Below, in pieces: positions 8,515 to 16,807 of a DNA stretch of 64,000 nt. Positions within the stretch are counted from its first letter, which is position 1; every line of letters starts with the position of its first letter. The translations under genes were made by a program, and so were the position numbers. The DNA is from Bacteroidota bacterium (GTDB lineage: Bacteria; Bacteroidota; Bacteroidia; Bacteroidales; VadinHA17). The notes beneath the pieces are model-generated. The model was not told where the DNA came from, searched no databases, and saw only the letters and a program-made list of their open reading frames with translations. The stretch is taken from contig JADKBL010000017.1 in the NCBI GenBank assembly GCA_016718875.1, positions 29,292 to 93,291 on the forward strand. The letters run 5' to 3'.

Positions 8515-9858
8515 ATGACAACCAGTCGAAGATCTTTTATTAAAAAATCTGCCGCAGGTATTGCTGCAGTAAGTGTGGGCGGGATATTACCGGGTTTCAG
8601 TGCAAGAAGCTATTCATCGATAATAGGTGCAAATGACAAAGTTCTTCTGGCTGTTATGGGAGTCAACTCCCGCGGCAAAGCACTATCCGACACTTTTTCA
8701 AAACAGGAGAATGTAGAAATAGTTTATATCTGTGATGTTGATTCAAGGGCTGAAGCAGCATGTTCTGACGCAATTGAGAAACTGGGAAAGAAACGTCCAT
8801 CGGCATGTCCCGATTTTCGTAAGGCACTCGATGATAAGAAAATAAATGCCCTCGTTGTTGCAGCTCCCGATCACTGGCATGCACCGGCTGCCATTCTGGC
8901 CTCAAAAGCAGGCAAGCATGTGTATCTTGAAAAACCCTGTAGTCATAATCCCAGAGAGGGGGAGTTACTGGTTGCAGCAGCTGAAAAGTACAAGACAATA
9001 ATTCAGATGGGGAATCAGCGCCGTTCATTCCCTAACGTTGCCGCAGGTATAGCTGAACTAAAGTCAGGAATAATCGGACGACCTTATTTCGCCAAAACAT
9101 GGTATACAAATAACAGACCTTCTATCGGAATCGGTAAGGAAGCTCCTGTTCCGGAGTGGCTGAATTACGATTTATGGCAGGGACCGGCACCAAGGAAACC
9201 ATTCAAGGACAACCTTATACATTATAACTGGCACTGGTTCTGGAACTGGGGTACAGGAGAAGCACTTAATAACGGAACCCACTATTCCGACCTCGCACGC
9301 TGGGGGCTTGGAGTAGATTATCCTGTGAAAGTAAGCTCTTCCGGAGGCCGGTTCAGGTATAAAGATGACTGGGAAACACCTGACACCCAGGTTATATCAA
9401 TGGAGTTCGATAATAATACCGCAATGACGTGGGAAGGTGTCAGCTGCAACGGCAGGAAAATAGAAGGCAGTGCGGTAGGTGTTATCTTCAGTGCAGAGAA
9501 TGGTTCACTCAGGATCGATGCAGGTAATGCTTATACAATATATGACATTCAGGGTAAGATTATTAAGGATGTTACGGCTGATACTGTGATTGATTCCAGG
9601 AATCTGAGCAATCCGTCAGGCGGCCTCGATGCATTTCATATTGTCAACTTCCTCGATGCCATCAGGAAAGGAACAAAACTTAATGCAGATATTGTTAGCG
9701 GATATAAGAGTACTCTGCTTGTTCAGCTCGGCAATATAGCCCAGAGAACAGGTAAAACGCTGAATATCAATCCTGAAAATGGCCATATTATGGGTGATCC
9801 TGTAGCAGAGAAACTATGGTCACGGGAGTATGAAAAAGGGTGGGAACCGGTTATCTGA
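8515..9858 (+). CDS. Gfo/Idh/MocA oxidoreductase with Tat signal (paralogue 4)
   Basis: A 447-residue exported oxidoreductase. RRSFIKKSAAG near residues 5-15 is a clear twin-arginine signal. VMGVNSRG is the dinucleotide loop, APDHWHA precedes the EKP motif (VYLEKPCSHN), and the C-terminal domain carries GTHYSDLARWGL with the catalytic His. The ending MGDPVAEKLWSREYEKGWE is typical of secreted Bacteroidota members. It overlaps in style with paralogue 5 and follows paralogue 3 by 33 bases. The substrate is unknown. A complex repeat directly after the stop probably ends or attenuates transcription. Confidence 0.85.
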   Translation: MTTSRRSFIKKSAAGIAAVSVGGILPGFSARSYSSIIGANDKVLLAVMGVNSRGKALSDTFSKQENVEIVYICDVDSRAEAACSDAIEKLGKKRPSACPDFRKALDDKKINALVVAAPDHWHAPAAILASKAGKHVYLEKPCSHNPREGELLVAAAEKYKTIIQMGNQRRSFPNVAAGIAELKSGIIGRPYFAKTWYTNNRPSIGIGKEAPVPEWLNYDLWQGPAPRKPFKDNLIHYNWHWFWNWGTGEALNNGTHYSDLARWGLGVDYPVKVSSSGGRFRYKDDWETPDTQVISMEFDNNTAMTWEGVSCNGRKIEGSAVGVIFSAENGSLRIDAGNAYTIYDIQGKIIKDVTADTVIDSRNLSNPSGGLDAFHIVNFLDAIRKGTKLNADIVSGYKSTLLVQLGNIAQRTGKTLNINPENGHIMGDPVAEKLWSREYEKGWEPVI

Positions 9859-10003
9859 CCCCCCATCCCCCCAAGAGGGGGCTTTAAGATCAAACGATAA
9901 TGGCGGTATATTAATATTAAGTTCCGGAAATATTTTAATAATGAATTTTTTATATTCAATTTTACTTTAGTGATAAGTCCCCCTTGGGGGATTTAGGGGT
10001 AAG
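9859..10003. repeat. G/C-run palindromic intergenic element
   Basis: The two ends are inverted copies of each other. The left end (9861-9888) has a C-run, CCAAGAGGGGGCTTTA; the right end (9974-10001) reads AAGTCCCCCTTGGGGGATTT then AGGGG. They flank about 80 AT-rich bases. Related elements lie at 15223-15301 and 48296-48386. The structure resembles a small non-coding MITE-like or REP-like unit. It sits between the oxidoreductase stop and the MFS start and could act as a terminator. Confidence 0.65.
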
Positions 10004-10037
10004 ATTTAAAACAATTAACCAATTTATCATACAAGTA

Positions 10038-11372
10038 ATGCCAAAAATTGAAACGGTAGATTCCTCATCATTGTCCACCAGGAAAACTGTAATCTCAGTC
10101 TCCATAATTGCCATGCTGTTTTTTATTTTTGGCATCACAACCTGGATAAATGCTATTCTTATCCCATATTTCAAAATATCATGTGAACTGAATAATGTCC
10201 AGTCGTTGCTGGTGGCATTCGCCTTTTATATTGCATATTTTGTTATGGCTGTCCCTGCAGCTCATCTGCTTGAGAAGGTTGGTTTCAAGAAAGGTATCAT
10301 GATAGGTTTCTGGATAATGTCCCTGGGCGCATTGATATTTGTTCCCGCAGCTCTTACACGCACCTATGCAGTATTTCTTCTAGGACTCTTTTCAATAGGT
10401 ACCGGACTCGCCATCCTGCAGCCTGCAGCCAATACCTATATTACTATGCTTGGTTCAAAGGAGAGGGCAGCCCAGAGGATGAGTATTATGGGCGTCTGCA
10501 ATAAAACTGCAGGTATCATCGCACCTCTTCTTCTGGCTGCAGTCATACTCAAACCCACCGATACTGAGCTGTTCAACCAGCTTCCAAATATGGATGAAGC
10601 TGCCCGAAATGCTGCATTGGATGAAATGATTAAGAGAGTTATTATTCCATATTCGTGTATGGCGGCGGTCCTGTTCAGTCTGGGTATTTTTGTACGATAT
10701 TCCATTCTTCCCGAGATAAATACCAGTCAGGATAATGCAGTGACCTCCGATAATCAATCGGAAAAAACAAGTATCCTGCAGTTTCCTCACACAATACTTG
10801 GTGCTTTTGCAATATTCCTGCATGTAGGTTCCCAGGTAACAGGTATAAACACTGTTATAAATTACGGGCAGTCACTTGGATTACCATTGCTTGAAGCAAA
10901 GGTTTTTCCTTCCTATATTCTTGGTGTAACAATGTTTGGATTTCTCCTTGGGATAGTATTGATCCCGAAATTCATAAACCATCTGAAAGTGCTCCGTATC
11001 TGCACCACTTCAGCTCTTTTGCTTACAATAGTATTTTTTATGGTTCATGGCAGAGAAGTAACATTTCTCAACCATAAAGCTGATATTTCCATTTGGGTGC
11101 TTGTGGTACTTGGACTTTCCAACTCGCTTATGTGGTCAACACTCTGGCCCCTTGCCCTTAACGGACTTGGAAAATTCACAAAGATGGGTGGGTCGATACT
11201 TATTATGGGACTATGCGGTAGTGCTATTGTACCTATCACATATGGCTATTTTGCAGACATTTACAGTCCGTTTGCAGGTTATGCGGTACTTTTCCCGTGT
11301 TATATCTATCTTGTATTTTATGCCTACAAAGGTTATCGTGTAAAGAGATGGTCATTAAAATCAGAAAAATAA
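10038..11372 (+). CDS. MFS sugar permease, FucP-like
   Basis: About 444 residues with roughly twelve hydrophobic segments, matching the FucP/glucose-galactose (GluP) branch of the major facilitator superfamily. The first helix has FFIFGITTWINAILIPYFK, the family signature loop around helix 1. PAANTYITMLG in helix 5 is another typical landmark. Start at ATG 10038: an open frame reaches back to a TTG at 9984, but those residues come from the intergenic repeat. It is the only evident sugar importer in the window and lies between exported oxidoreductases, so it probably brings in the free monosaccharide or its oxidised product by proton symport. Confidence 0.88.
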   Translation: MPKIETVDSSSLSTRKTVISVSIIAMLFFIFGITTWINAILIPYFKISCELNNVQSLLVAFAFYIAYFVMAVPAAHLLEKVGFKKGIMIGFWIMSLGALIFVPAALTRTYAVFLLGLFSIGTGLAILQPAANTYITMLGSKERAAQRMSIMGVCNKTAGIIAPLLLAAVILKPTDTELFNQLPNMDEAARNAALDEMIKRVIIPYSCMAAVLFSLGIFVRYSILPEINTSQDNAVTSDNQSEKTSILQFPHTILGAFAIFLHVGSQVTGINTVINYGQSLGLPLLEAKVFPSYILGVTMFGFLLGIVLIPKFINHLKVLRICTTSALLLTIVFFMVHGREVTFLNHKADISIWVLVVLGLSNSLMWSTLWPLALNGLGKFTKMGGSILIMGLCGSAIVPITYGYFADIYSPFAGYAVLFPCYIYLVFYAYKGYRVKRWSLKSEK

Positions 11373-11395
11373 AAGTATGGAGGTTAGAATCATCT

Positions 11396-11439
11396 TACCG
11401 TCGTACCGTCATACCGTCATACCGCCGTACCGTAATACC
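11396..11439. repeat. 8-base tandem array, TACCGTCR unit
   Basis: Five and a half consecutive octamers start at 11396: TACCGTCG, TACCGTCA, TACCGTCA, TACCGCCG, TACCGTAA, TACC. An independent array with the same unit occurs at 37637-37680. Both lie just upstream of a gene start. Confidence 0.75.
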
Positions 11440-11496
11440 AACCCTTTTTATACCAGAAACCAACTCATAACAACATAAACTTTTAAATAACACATC

Positions 11497-12867
11497 ATGA
11501 CAAAACGAAGAGATTTCATTAAGACCGGAGTTCTGGGAACAGCCGGTCTGGCAATTGGGGGCCTTGGCTTCAGTGCAAGGTCATATTCCTCAATCCTTGG
11601 TGCAAATGACAGGATAAATATGGCAGTGATAGGCCTCAGAGGACGTGGAGGCGATCATATTAATTCATGGCTGGCACTTAAGGAGAACAGGAATGTATAT
11701 CTGAAAACAATATGTGATGTAGATGAGCAGTTTTTTGCTGAGAAGGGAAAACCCATTCAGGAAAAGAACGGTGTTAAACCTGTCACTGAATGGGATATGC
11801 AGAAAGTATTTGCAGATAAGGAGATACACGCAGTTTCTATAGCAACTCCAAACCATTGGCATGCTCTGGCAACAATATGGGCCTGTCAGGCAGGGAAACA
11901 TGTATTTGTTGAGAAGCCGGCATGCCATAATCTGTTTGAAGGAAGGAAGATGATCGAAGCTTCCAGAAAGTACAATGTAAGAGTACAGACCGGAACACAG
12001 AACCGCTCAATTCCTAACGTTCTGGCAGCAATGAAATTCCTTCATGATGGTGGTATAGGCGAAGTATTTATGGCCAAGGGTAATTGCTATAAACCCCGTG
12101 ATTCATTCGGAATAGCTAAAGACGGAACTCCTCCTGATACCCTTCATTATGACAGATGGTTGGGGCCGGCACCATATCGTCCTTACAATGAAAAACGCCT
12201 GCACTATAACTGGCACTGGTTCTGGGATACAGGAAACGGTGATACAGGCAACCAGGGCCCTCATCAGTTCGACATAGCCCGCTGGGGCCTAAACAAAAAT
12301 GAGCATCCTGTTTCAGTGTATTCAACAGGCGGAATATTCGGTATCGATCCTGATGAATGTGCTCAGGAGACACCGAATACCCAGACTTCAATCTTCAAAT
12401 ATACCGATGGTAAAATACTTGAATTTGAAACCCGGGGAAGATATACAAATGGCGAATCAAGTCTTGATATCAGAATTGGAAACACTTTCTATGGAACAGA
12501 AGGCTATATGGAGCTTAACGAGGGAACATGGAAGGCTTTCAGGAAGAGGGAAAAGGAACCTTTTGCAGGATCTGCCACAGCCGAAAAGAAAGCTGAACCA
12601 ACCGGTTACCTGGCTTCTCCCGGTGGAACGGAACATTATGCCAACTTTATTGATGCAATCAGATCTGAAAAAAACGAGACTCTGCATGCAGATATTATTG
12701 AAGGACACATGTCTTCCTCACTTCCCATCCTGGCTAATATTTCATACAGACTTGGTCGAGAATTAAGATTTATGGGAGACTATGAGAAGTTTGCCAACGA
12801 CCCGGAAGCAGATCTGATGCTTACAAGGGTTTACCGCAAACCTTATGTGATAGGTAACGAAATATAA
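11497..12867 (+). CDS. Gfo/Idh/MocA oxidoreductase with Tat signal (paralogue 5)
   Basis: A 456-residue relative of paralogue 4. The N-terminus MTKRRDFIKTGVLG is a twin-arginine signal. VIGLRGRGGDH is the dinucleotide loop, TPNHWHA and FVEKPACHN carry the family motifs, and NWHWFWDTGNGDTGNQGPHQFDIARWGL forms the active-site sheet (long conserved segment near residues 220-255). The mid-C-terminal part has the usual beta-sheet used for dimerisation. Exported enzymes of this branch are frequent in glycan utilisation loci. No substrate can be assigned. The gene is preceded by the tandem octamer array and followed by a 137-base repetitive spacer. Confidence 0.85.
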   Translation: MTKRRDFIKTGVLGTAGLAIGGLGFSARSYSSILGANDRINMAVIGLRGRGGDHINSWLALKENRNVYLKTICDVDEQFFAEKGKPIQEKNGVKPVTEWDMQKVFADKEIHAVSIATPNHWHALATIWACQAGKHVFVEKPACHNLFEGRKMIEASRKYNVRVQTGTQNRSIPNVLAAMKFLHDGGIGEVFMAKGNCYKPRDSFGIAKDGTPPDTLHYDRWLGPAPYRPYNEKRLHYNWHWFWDTGNGDTGNQGPHQFDIARWGLNKNEHPVSVYSTGGIFGIDPDECAQETPNTQTSIFKYTDGKILEFETRGRYTNGESSLDIRIGNTFYGTEGYMELNEGTWKAFRKREKEPFAGSATAEKKAEPTGYLASPGGTEHYANFIDAIRSEKNETLHADIIEGHMSSSLPILANISYRLGRELRFMGDYEKFANDPEADLMLTRVYRKPYVIGNEI

Positions 12868-13004
12868 TCAGAAGGCACAAAGGCGCAACGGCTCAACGGC
12901 ACAAGGGCAGCCAGGTTCCCCTCCTGGGAGAGCCTGTCCCGCGTTAGCGGGAGGCAAGGGGTGGGTTTTATTAATTGTATAACGCATACTAATAGTTCTT
13001 TATA
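12868..13004. repeat. repetitive intergenic spacer with short hairpin
   Basis: This non-coding gap starts with imperfect repeats of the type GGCACAAAGGCGCAACGG and then holds CCCGC-GTTA-GCGGG (12938-12951), a five-pair hairpin, inside a purine/pyrimidine-rich context similar to the G/C-run elements. No gene is seen. It may end transcription of the preceding gene. Confidence 0.4.
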
Positions 13005-13766
13005 ATGGATAATAACAATAACTCTCGACGTAGTTTTATAAGAAAAGCAGCTATCGGCTCTTTGATGGCAGCATCTGTCCCTGAAATAGTTTCAGCGGCC
13101 ATGGTAAAAGATACTGTAAAAAAGATTCCATTGCAAAAAGGCAATACAATACTATTTCAGGGCGATTCAATTACCGATGCAGGTCGAAACAAAGAAGATA
13201 ATTCATTTAACACTTCAAAGGCACTGGGAACTGGTTATGCAATGCTTGCTGGGGCAGCCCTTCTTGAAAAGTATGCACCGCTGGATATTAAGGTTTATAA
13301 TAAAGGTATTTCCGGGAACAAAGTTTACCAGCTGGCTGAGCGGTGGGATGCTGATTGCCTGAATATTAAACCCGATATTCTCCGTATACTAATTGGTGTT
13401 AATGATTTCTGGCATAAGCTTAACGGAAACTATGACGGGACCGTTGATGTTTACAGGAAAGATTTTATTTCTCTTCTGGAAAGGACTATTAAGGCATTAC
13501 CGAATGTAAAACTGATTATATGCGAGCCATTTGCAGTAACAGGTGTTAAGGCAGTGGATGACAAATGGTTCCCTGAATTCTATGAATATCAGAAAGCAGC
13601 GAGGGAAATCGCACTCCAATTCAATGCCACATTCATTCCTTTTCAGAAAATTTATGATGAAGCCTGCAAAAGTGCCCCCGGTGCATATTGGACGCCAGAC
13701 GGAGTACATGCTTCATTGGCCGGAGCACAGCTTATGGCTGAAGCATGGCGCAGTGCTATTAAGTAA
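13005..13766 (+). CDS. SGNH/GDSL hydrolase with Tat-like signal
   Basis: A 253-residue esterase-fold protein. The N-terminus has RRSFIRKAAIG, a twin-arginine signal. All SGNH blocks are visible: FQGDSITDAG with nucleophile Ser55, GISGNKV near 101-107 (Gly/Asn oxyanion residues), GVND at 131-134, and DGVH with Asp232 and His235. Such enzymes usually remove acetyl or other small acyl groups from carbohydrates. It lies directly before a sialate O-acetylesterase-like gene, so the pair may deacetylate the same polysaccharide at different positions. The size fits a single-domain carbohydrate esterase; the exact ester is unknown. Confidence 0.87.
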   Translation: MDNNNNSRRSFIRKAAIGSLMAASVPEIVSAAMVKDTVKKIPLQKGNTILFQGDSITDAGRNKEDNSFNTSKALGTGYAMLAGAALLEKYAPLDIKVYNKGISGNKVYQLAERWDADCLNIKPDILRILIGVNDFWHKLNGNYDGTVDVYRKDFISLLERTIKALPNVKLIICEPFAVTGVKAVDDKWFPEFYEYQKAAREIALQFNATFIPFQKIYDEACKSAPGAYWTPDGVHASLAGAQLMAEAWRSAIK

Positions 13767-13800
13767 CTAATAAGAATTAAATGTTCATAAAATAAGCATC

Positions 13801-15222
13801 ATGAAGAAAGTTTATTCGTTTTTTACAGCATTCATTATCATTTTCCTGATATCCTCAGGGAACCTCTTTTCACAACCAAAATTACCCTCAATCTTCGGAG
13901 ATAATATGGTTCTGCAGCAGCAAACTGATGTTTCAATCTGGGGAACTGCAACAAACAATTCAACTGTAAAGGTTACTACTTCCTGGAATAAAAAGAGTTA
14001 TACAGCCAAGGCAGGCAATGATGGCAAGTGGAAATTAAAAGTGTCAACTCCTTCGGCCGGTGGACCATATGAGGTTTCAATAAGTGAAGGAAAGACTGTT
14101 ACACTGAAAAATGTTCTGATTGGTGAAGTCTGGGTATGTTCAGGACAATCAAATATGGAAATGCCTGTTAAAGGTTATATGAATCAGCCGATCATAGGTT
14201 CAAATGAAGCTATTGCAACTTCTAACAATCCTAAAATCAGGCTGTTTACCGTAACCAAGGCAACAAACCTGCTTCCTCAGGACGATTTTACAGGAAGCTG
14301 GAAACTATGTGAGCCGGAAAATGTAAGTCAGTTCAGTGCCACAGCATACTTCTTCGGATTAATGCTGAACAGGGCTCTTGATGTCCCGATAGGGCTTGTT
14401 AATACTAGCTGGGGAGGAACCCGTATCGAGCCATGGATCAGTGAGGATGGTATTAAGAAATTTGATTTTGTAACTCTCCCTGATAAGAATCAGACAGGCA
14501 CTCTGTCACCACAGACCCCGACTGTTTTGTTCAATGGCATGATCAATCCCATGGTAGGCTATGGTATCAGGGGTGCAATCTGGTATCAGGGCGAATCAAA
14601 CCGTAATGAACCCGACAAATATGTGAAGCTGCTTCCAGGAATGGTTGAAAACTGGAGATCGCTTTGGGGAGTGGGTGAATTTCCTTTTTATTATGTGCAG
14701 ATTGCTCCGTATAATTATGGTCTTACCGGATTGAATTCGGCATATCTGCGTGAAGCTCAGCTTAAAGCAGCTTCTGCAAGTAAGAACATCGGAATGGCCG
14801 GTACAATGGATATAGGTGAGGAGTTCTGCATTCATCCTGCCGATAAAAAAGCTGGTGGTGACAGACTGGCTTATCAGGCACTTGCAAAAACATATGGTAA
14901 AAAAGGCTTTGCTGCCGAAGGTCCGGTACTTAAGGAGATGAAAATTGAAGGCCAGATGGTAAAGCTGACATTTGACAATGCTGTTAACGGATTAACAGCA
15001 TTCGGCAAAGAACTTTCTTGTTTTGAAGTTGCCGGTGCAAATAAAATGTTTTATCCGGCAAAGGCCTTCTTTTCAGGAGGAGGAGTTGTTCTTATTTCGC
15101 AGTATGTTGGTACTCCGGTTGCAGTACGTTACGCTTTCAAGGATTTTATTATTGGCGACCTTTTTAATACTGAAGGACTGCCGGCTTCATCATTCCGCAC
15201 TGATGACTGGCCCGTTGAATGA
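13801..15222 (+). CDS. sialate O-acetylesterase family protein
   Basis: A 473-residue secreted esterase with a signal peptide ending around residue 24 (GNLFSQ). An N-terminal beta-sandwich precedes the SGNH core, as in Bacteroidota sialate O-acetylesterases. WVCSGQSNMEMP near 111-122 holds the nucleophile Ser117, IWYQGESN near 260 is the conserved Gly/Glu/Ser/Asn block, and IHPADK near 341 supplies the Asp/His region. The family removes O-acetyl groups from sialic acids, xylan and rhamnogalacturonan depending on member. It follows the smaller SGNH hydrolase by 34 bases. The ending is followed at once by a G/C-run repeat that includes a terminator-like hairpin. Confidence 0.88.
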   Translation: MKKVYSFFTAFIIIFLISSGNLFSQPKLPSIFGDNMVLQQQTDVSIWGTATNNSTVKVTTSWNKKSYTAKAGNDGKWKLKVSTPSAGGPYEVSISEGKTVTLKNVLIGEVWVCSGQSNMEMPVKGYMNQPIIGSNEAIATSNNPKIRLFTVTKATNLLPQDDFTGSWKLCEPENVSQFSATAYFFGLMLNRALDVPIGLVNTSWGGTRIEPWISEDGIKKFDFVTLPDKNQTGTLSPQTPTVLFNGMINPMVGYGIRGAIWYQGESNRNEPDKYVKLLPGMVENWRSLWGVGEFPFYYVQIAPYNYGLTGLNSAYLREAQLKAASASKNIGMAGTMDIGEEFCIHPADKKAGGDRLAYQALAKTYGKKGFAAEGPVLKEMKIEGQMVKLTFDNAVNGLTAFGKELSCFEVAGANKMFYPAKAFFSGGGVVLISQYVGTPVAVRYAFKDFIIGDLFNTEGLPASSFRTDDWPVE

Positions 15223-15301
15223 CCCCCATTCCGATAGCTATCGGAACCCCAAGGGGGGCTTAAGGAGATGGCAAGTCCCCCTTGGGGGATTTTTTGGTAA
15301 T
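15223..15301 (+). terminator. G/C-run repeat with terminator-like hairpin
   Basis: The element combines a perfect palindrome CCGATAGCTATCGG (15231-15244), a CCCC/GGGG arm pair at 15246-15260, and TCCCCCTTGGGGGA followed by six T at 15276-15295. The last part has the form of a rho-independent terminator for the esterase operon. The overall arrangement matches the repeats at 9859 and 48296. Confidence 0.6.
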
Positions 15302-15332
15302 TTTTTTATAAACATCTATAAATATCCGAATT

Positions 15333-16691
15333 ATGAGTAAAAACAATCCTAAAACATTCAGCAGGAGAGGATTCATAGGAACCTCCTCTGCAGCACTTGC
15401 AGGACTTACAATAATTCCTTCTCGTGCTGTCTCCGGGCTGGGGCATATAGCCCCGATCGATAAGCTTAATATTGCCGGTGTGGGTATTGCCGGGATGGGT
15501 CGTGTCAATCTTGAAAATGTTGAGAAGACACAGAATATTGTTGCTCTGTGTGATGTTGACTGGAGAGAACCGACTCAGAAAATTTTCAAAAAGTATTCCG
15601 GTGCCAAACAGTACAAAGACTACCGGATTATGCTTGACAAGCAGAAAGATATTGATGCTGTAATAATAGCGACTCCTGATCATACTCATGCCATTATCAG
15701 TATGGAAGCCATGAGAAGAGGAAAGCATGTTTATACACAGAAGCCTCTTACCCAGACTGTCCATGAAGCCCGCGAGCTTGCCAAAGCAGCAAAACAGTAT
15801 AAGGTTGCAACCCAGATGGGTAATCAGGGTCAGGCATCAGACGGACCAAGGCGTCTCAGGGAAATGATTTGGGATGGTGTTATTGGTCAGGTTCGTGAAG
15901 TCCATGTATGGACAGACAGGCCTAATAACGGATTCCTTAAGATATACTGGCCGCAGGGTGTTAAACGTCCTTTGGATACCCCTCCGGTACCTGCAGAGCT
16001 CGACTGGGATCTTTTCCTGGGACCTGCACCTGAAAGGCCATATCACCCTGCATACCATCCGTTCGTTTGGAGAGGTTGGTGGGATTATGGTTCCGGTTCT
16101 CTGGGGGATATAGGCTGCCATTCACTCGATCCGATATTCAGGGCATTAAAACTAAAGTACCCGACTACAGTTCAGGCTGTTTCAACACTTGTAAACCCCG
16201 ATACCTATCCATCAGGCTCAATTGTAAAGTATGAGTTTCCTGCCAGGGAGAACATGGATCCCGTTACTCTTACCTGGTACGACGGAGGCTTAAGGCCAAT
16301 GCTCCTTAAGGAGATGGACTCAGGAATGACACTGGGCGTTGGTGGAACATTATATGTTGGTGACAAGGGTTATATTCTTGATGACAAGATCCTTCCAAAA
16401 TCACTGCGCGATTCTTATACACCGCCAAAACCATCAATTCCAGCTTCTCCCGGACATGAACAGGAATGGATAGATGCCTGCAAAGGCGGACCAGCAGCAG
16501 GCTCTGACTTTGAATGGGCAGGCCCTCTGACAGAGACAGTTCTTCTTGGAAATGTTTGTCTTCGCCCTGAACTGAAGGAGAAGCTTAGCGGAACGGTTCT
16601 GAGATTTGATCCTTCAAAACCTGGATTCACAAATATGCCCGAAGCTGATGCATTCCTGCACCATGAATACAGGAAGGGCTGGACATTGTAA
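15333..16691 (+). CDS. Gfo/Idh/MocA oxidoreductase with Tat-like signal (paralogue 6)
   Basis: A 452-residue exported oxidoreductase. FSRRGFIGTSSAALAG near the start is a twin-arginine signal. GVGIAGMGRVN is the dinucleotide loop, TPDHTHA replaces the usual DHWHA, and the EKP motif is a QKP variant (VYTQKPLTQT). The segment WRGWWDYGSGSLGDIGCHSLDPIF holds the catalytic His in the GCH form. Together with the QKP motif this places it in a different subgroup from paralogues 4 and 5. The ending EADAFLHHEYRKGW is characteristic of secreted members. It is the last gene of the oxidoreductase block. Confidence 0.85.
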   Translation: MSKNNPKTFSRRGFIGTSSAALAGLTIIPSRAVSGLGHIAPIDKLNIAGVGIAGMGRVNLENVEKTQNIVALCDVDWREPTQKIFKKYSGAKQYKDYRIMLDKQKDIDAVIIATPDHTHAIISMEAMRRGKHVYTQKPLTQTVHEARELAKAAKQYKVATQMGNQGQASDGPRRLREMIWDGVIGQVREVHVWTDRPNNGFLKIYWPQGVKRPLDTPPVPAELDWDLFLGPAPERPYHPAYHPFVWRGWWDYGSGSLGDIGCHSLDPIFRALKLKYPTTVQAVSTLVNPDTYPSGSIVKYEFPARENMDPVTLTWYDGGLRPMLLKEMDSGMTLGVGGTLYVGDKGYILDDKILPKSLRDSYTPPKPSIPASPGHEQEWIDACKGGPAAGSDFEWAGPLTETVLLGNVCLRPELKEKLSGTVLRFDPSKPGFTNMPEADAFLHHEYRKGWTL

Positions 16692-16755
16692 ACACAATTA
16701 TCAGGCTATTAGTCAGATATTTGTATAAAAATTTGACATAATTAAAGTATTATTT

Positions 16756-16790
16756 GCAGCATTTGACGCTTGTAAACGTCATTATGCTGC
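16756..16790. other. inverted repeat upstream of permease gene
   Basis: GCAGCATTTGACG pairs with CGTCATTATGCTGC across a short AT-rich loop, with one bulge. It sits 65 bases after the oxidoreductase stop and 18 bases before the permease start. It could be a terminator lacking a strong T tract, an operator, or a 5' leader hairpin. Confidence 0.5.
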
Positions 16791-16807
16791 ATTTAATATT
16801 TTAAATC

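Noticed and set aside
9984..10037. Longer MFS permease starting at TTG 9984
   Set aside because: The added residues are encoded by the G/C-run repeat; ATG 10038 gives the expected N-terminus.
11396..11439. CRISPR-like appearance of the repeated octamers
   Set aside because: Units are only eight bases, directly adjacent without spacers, and no cas gene is near.
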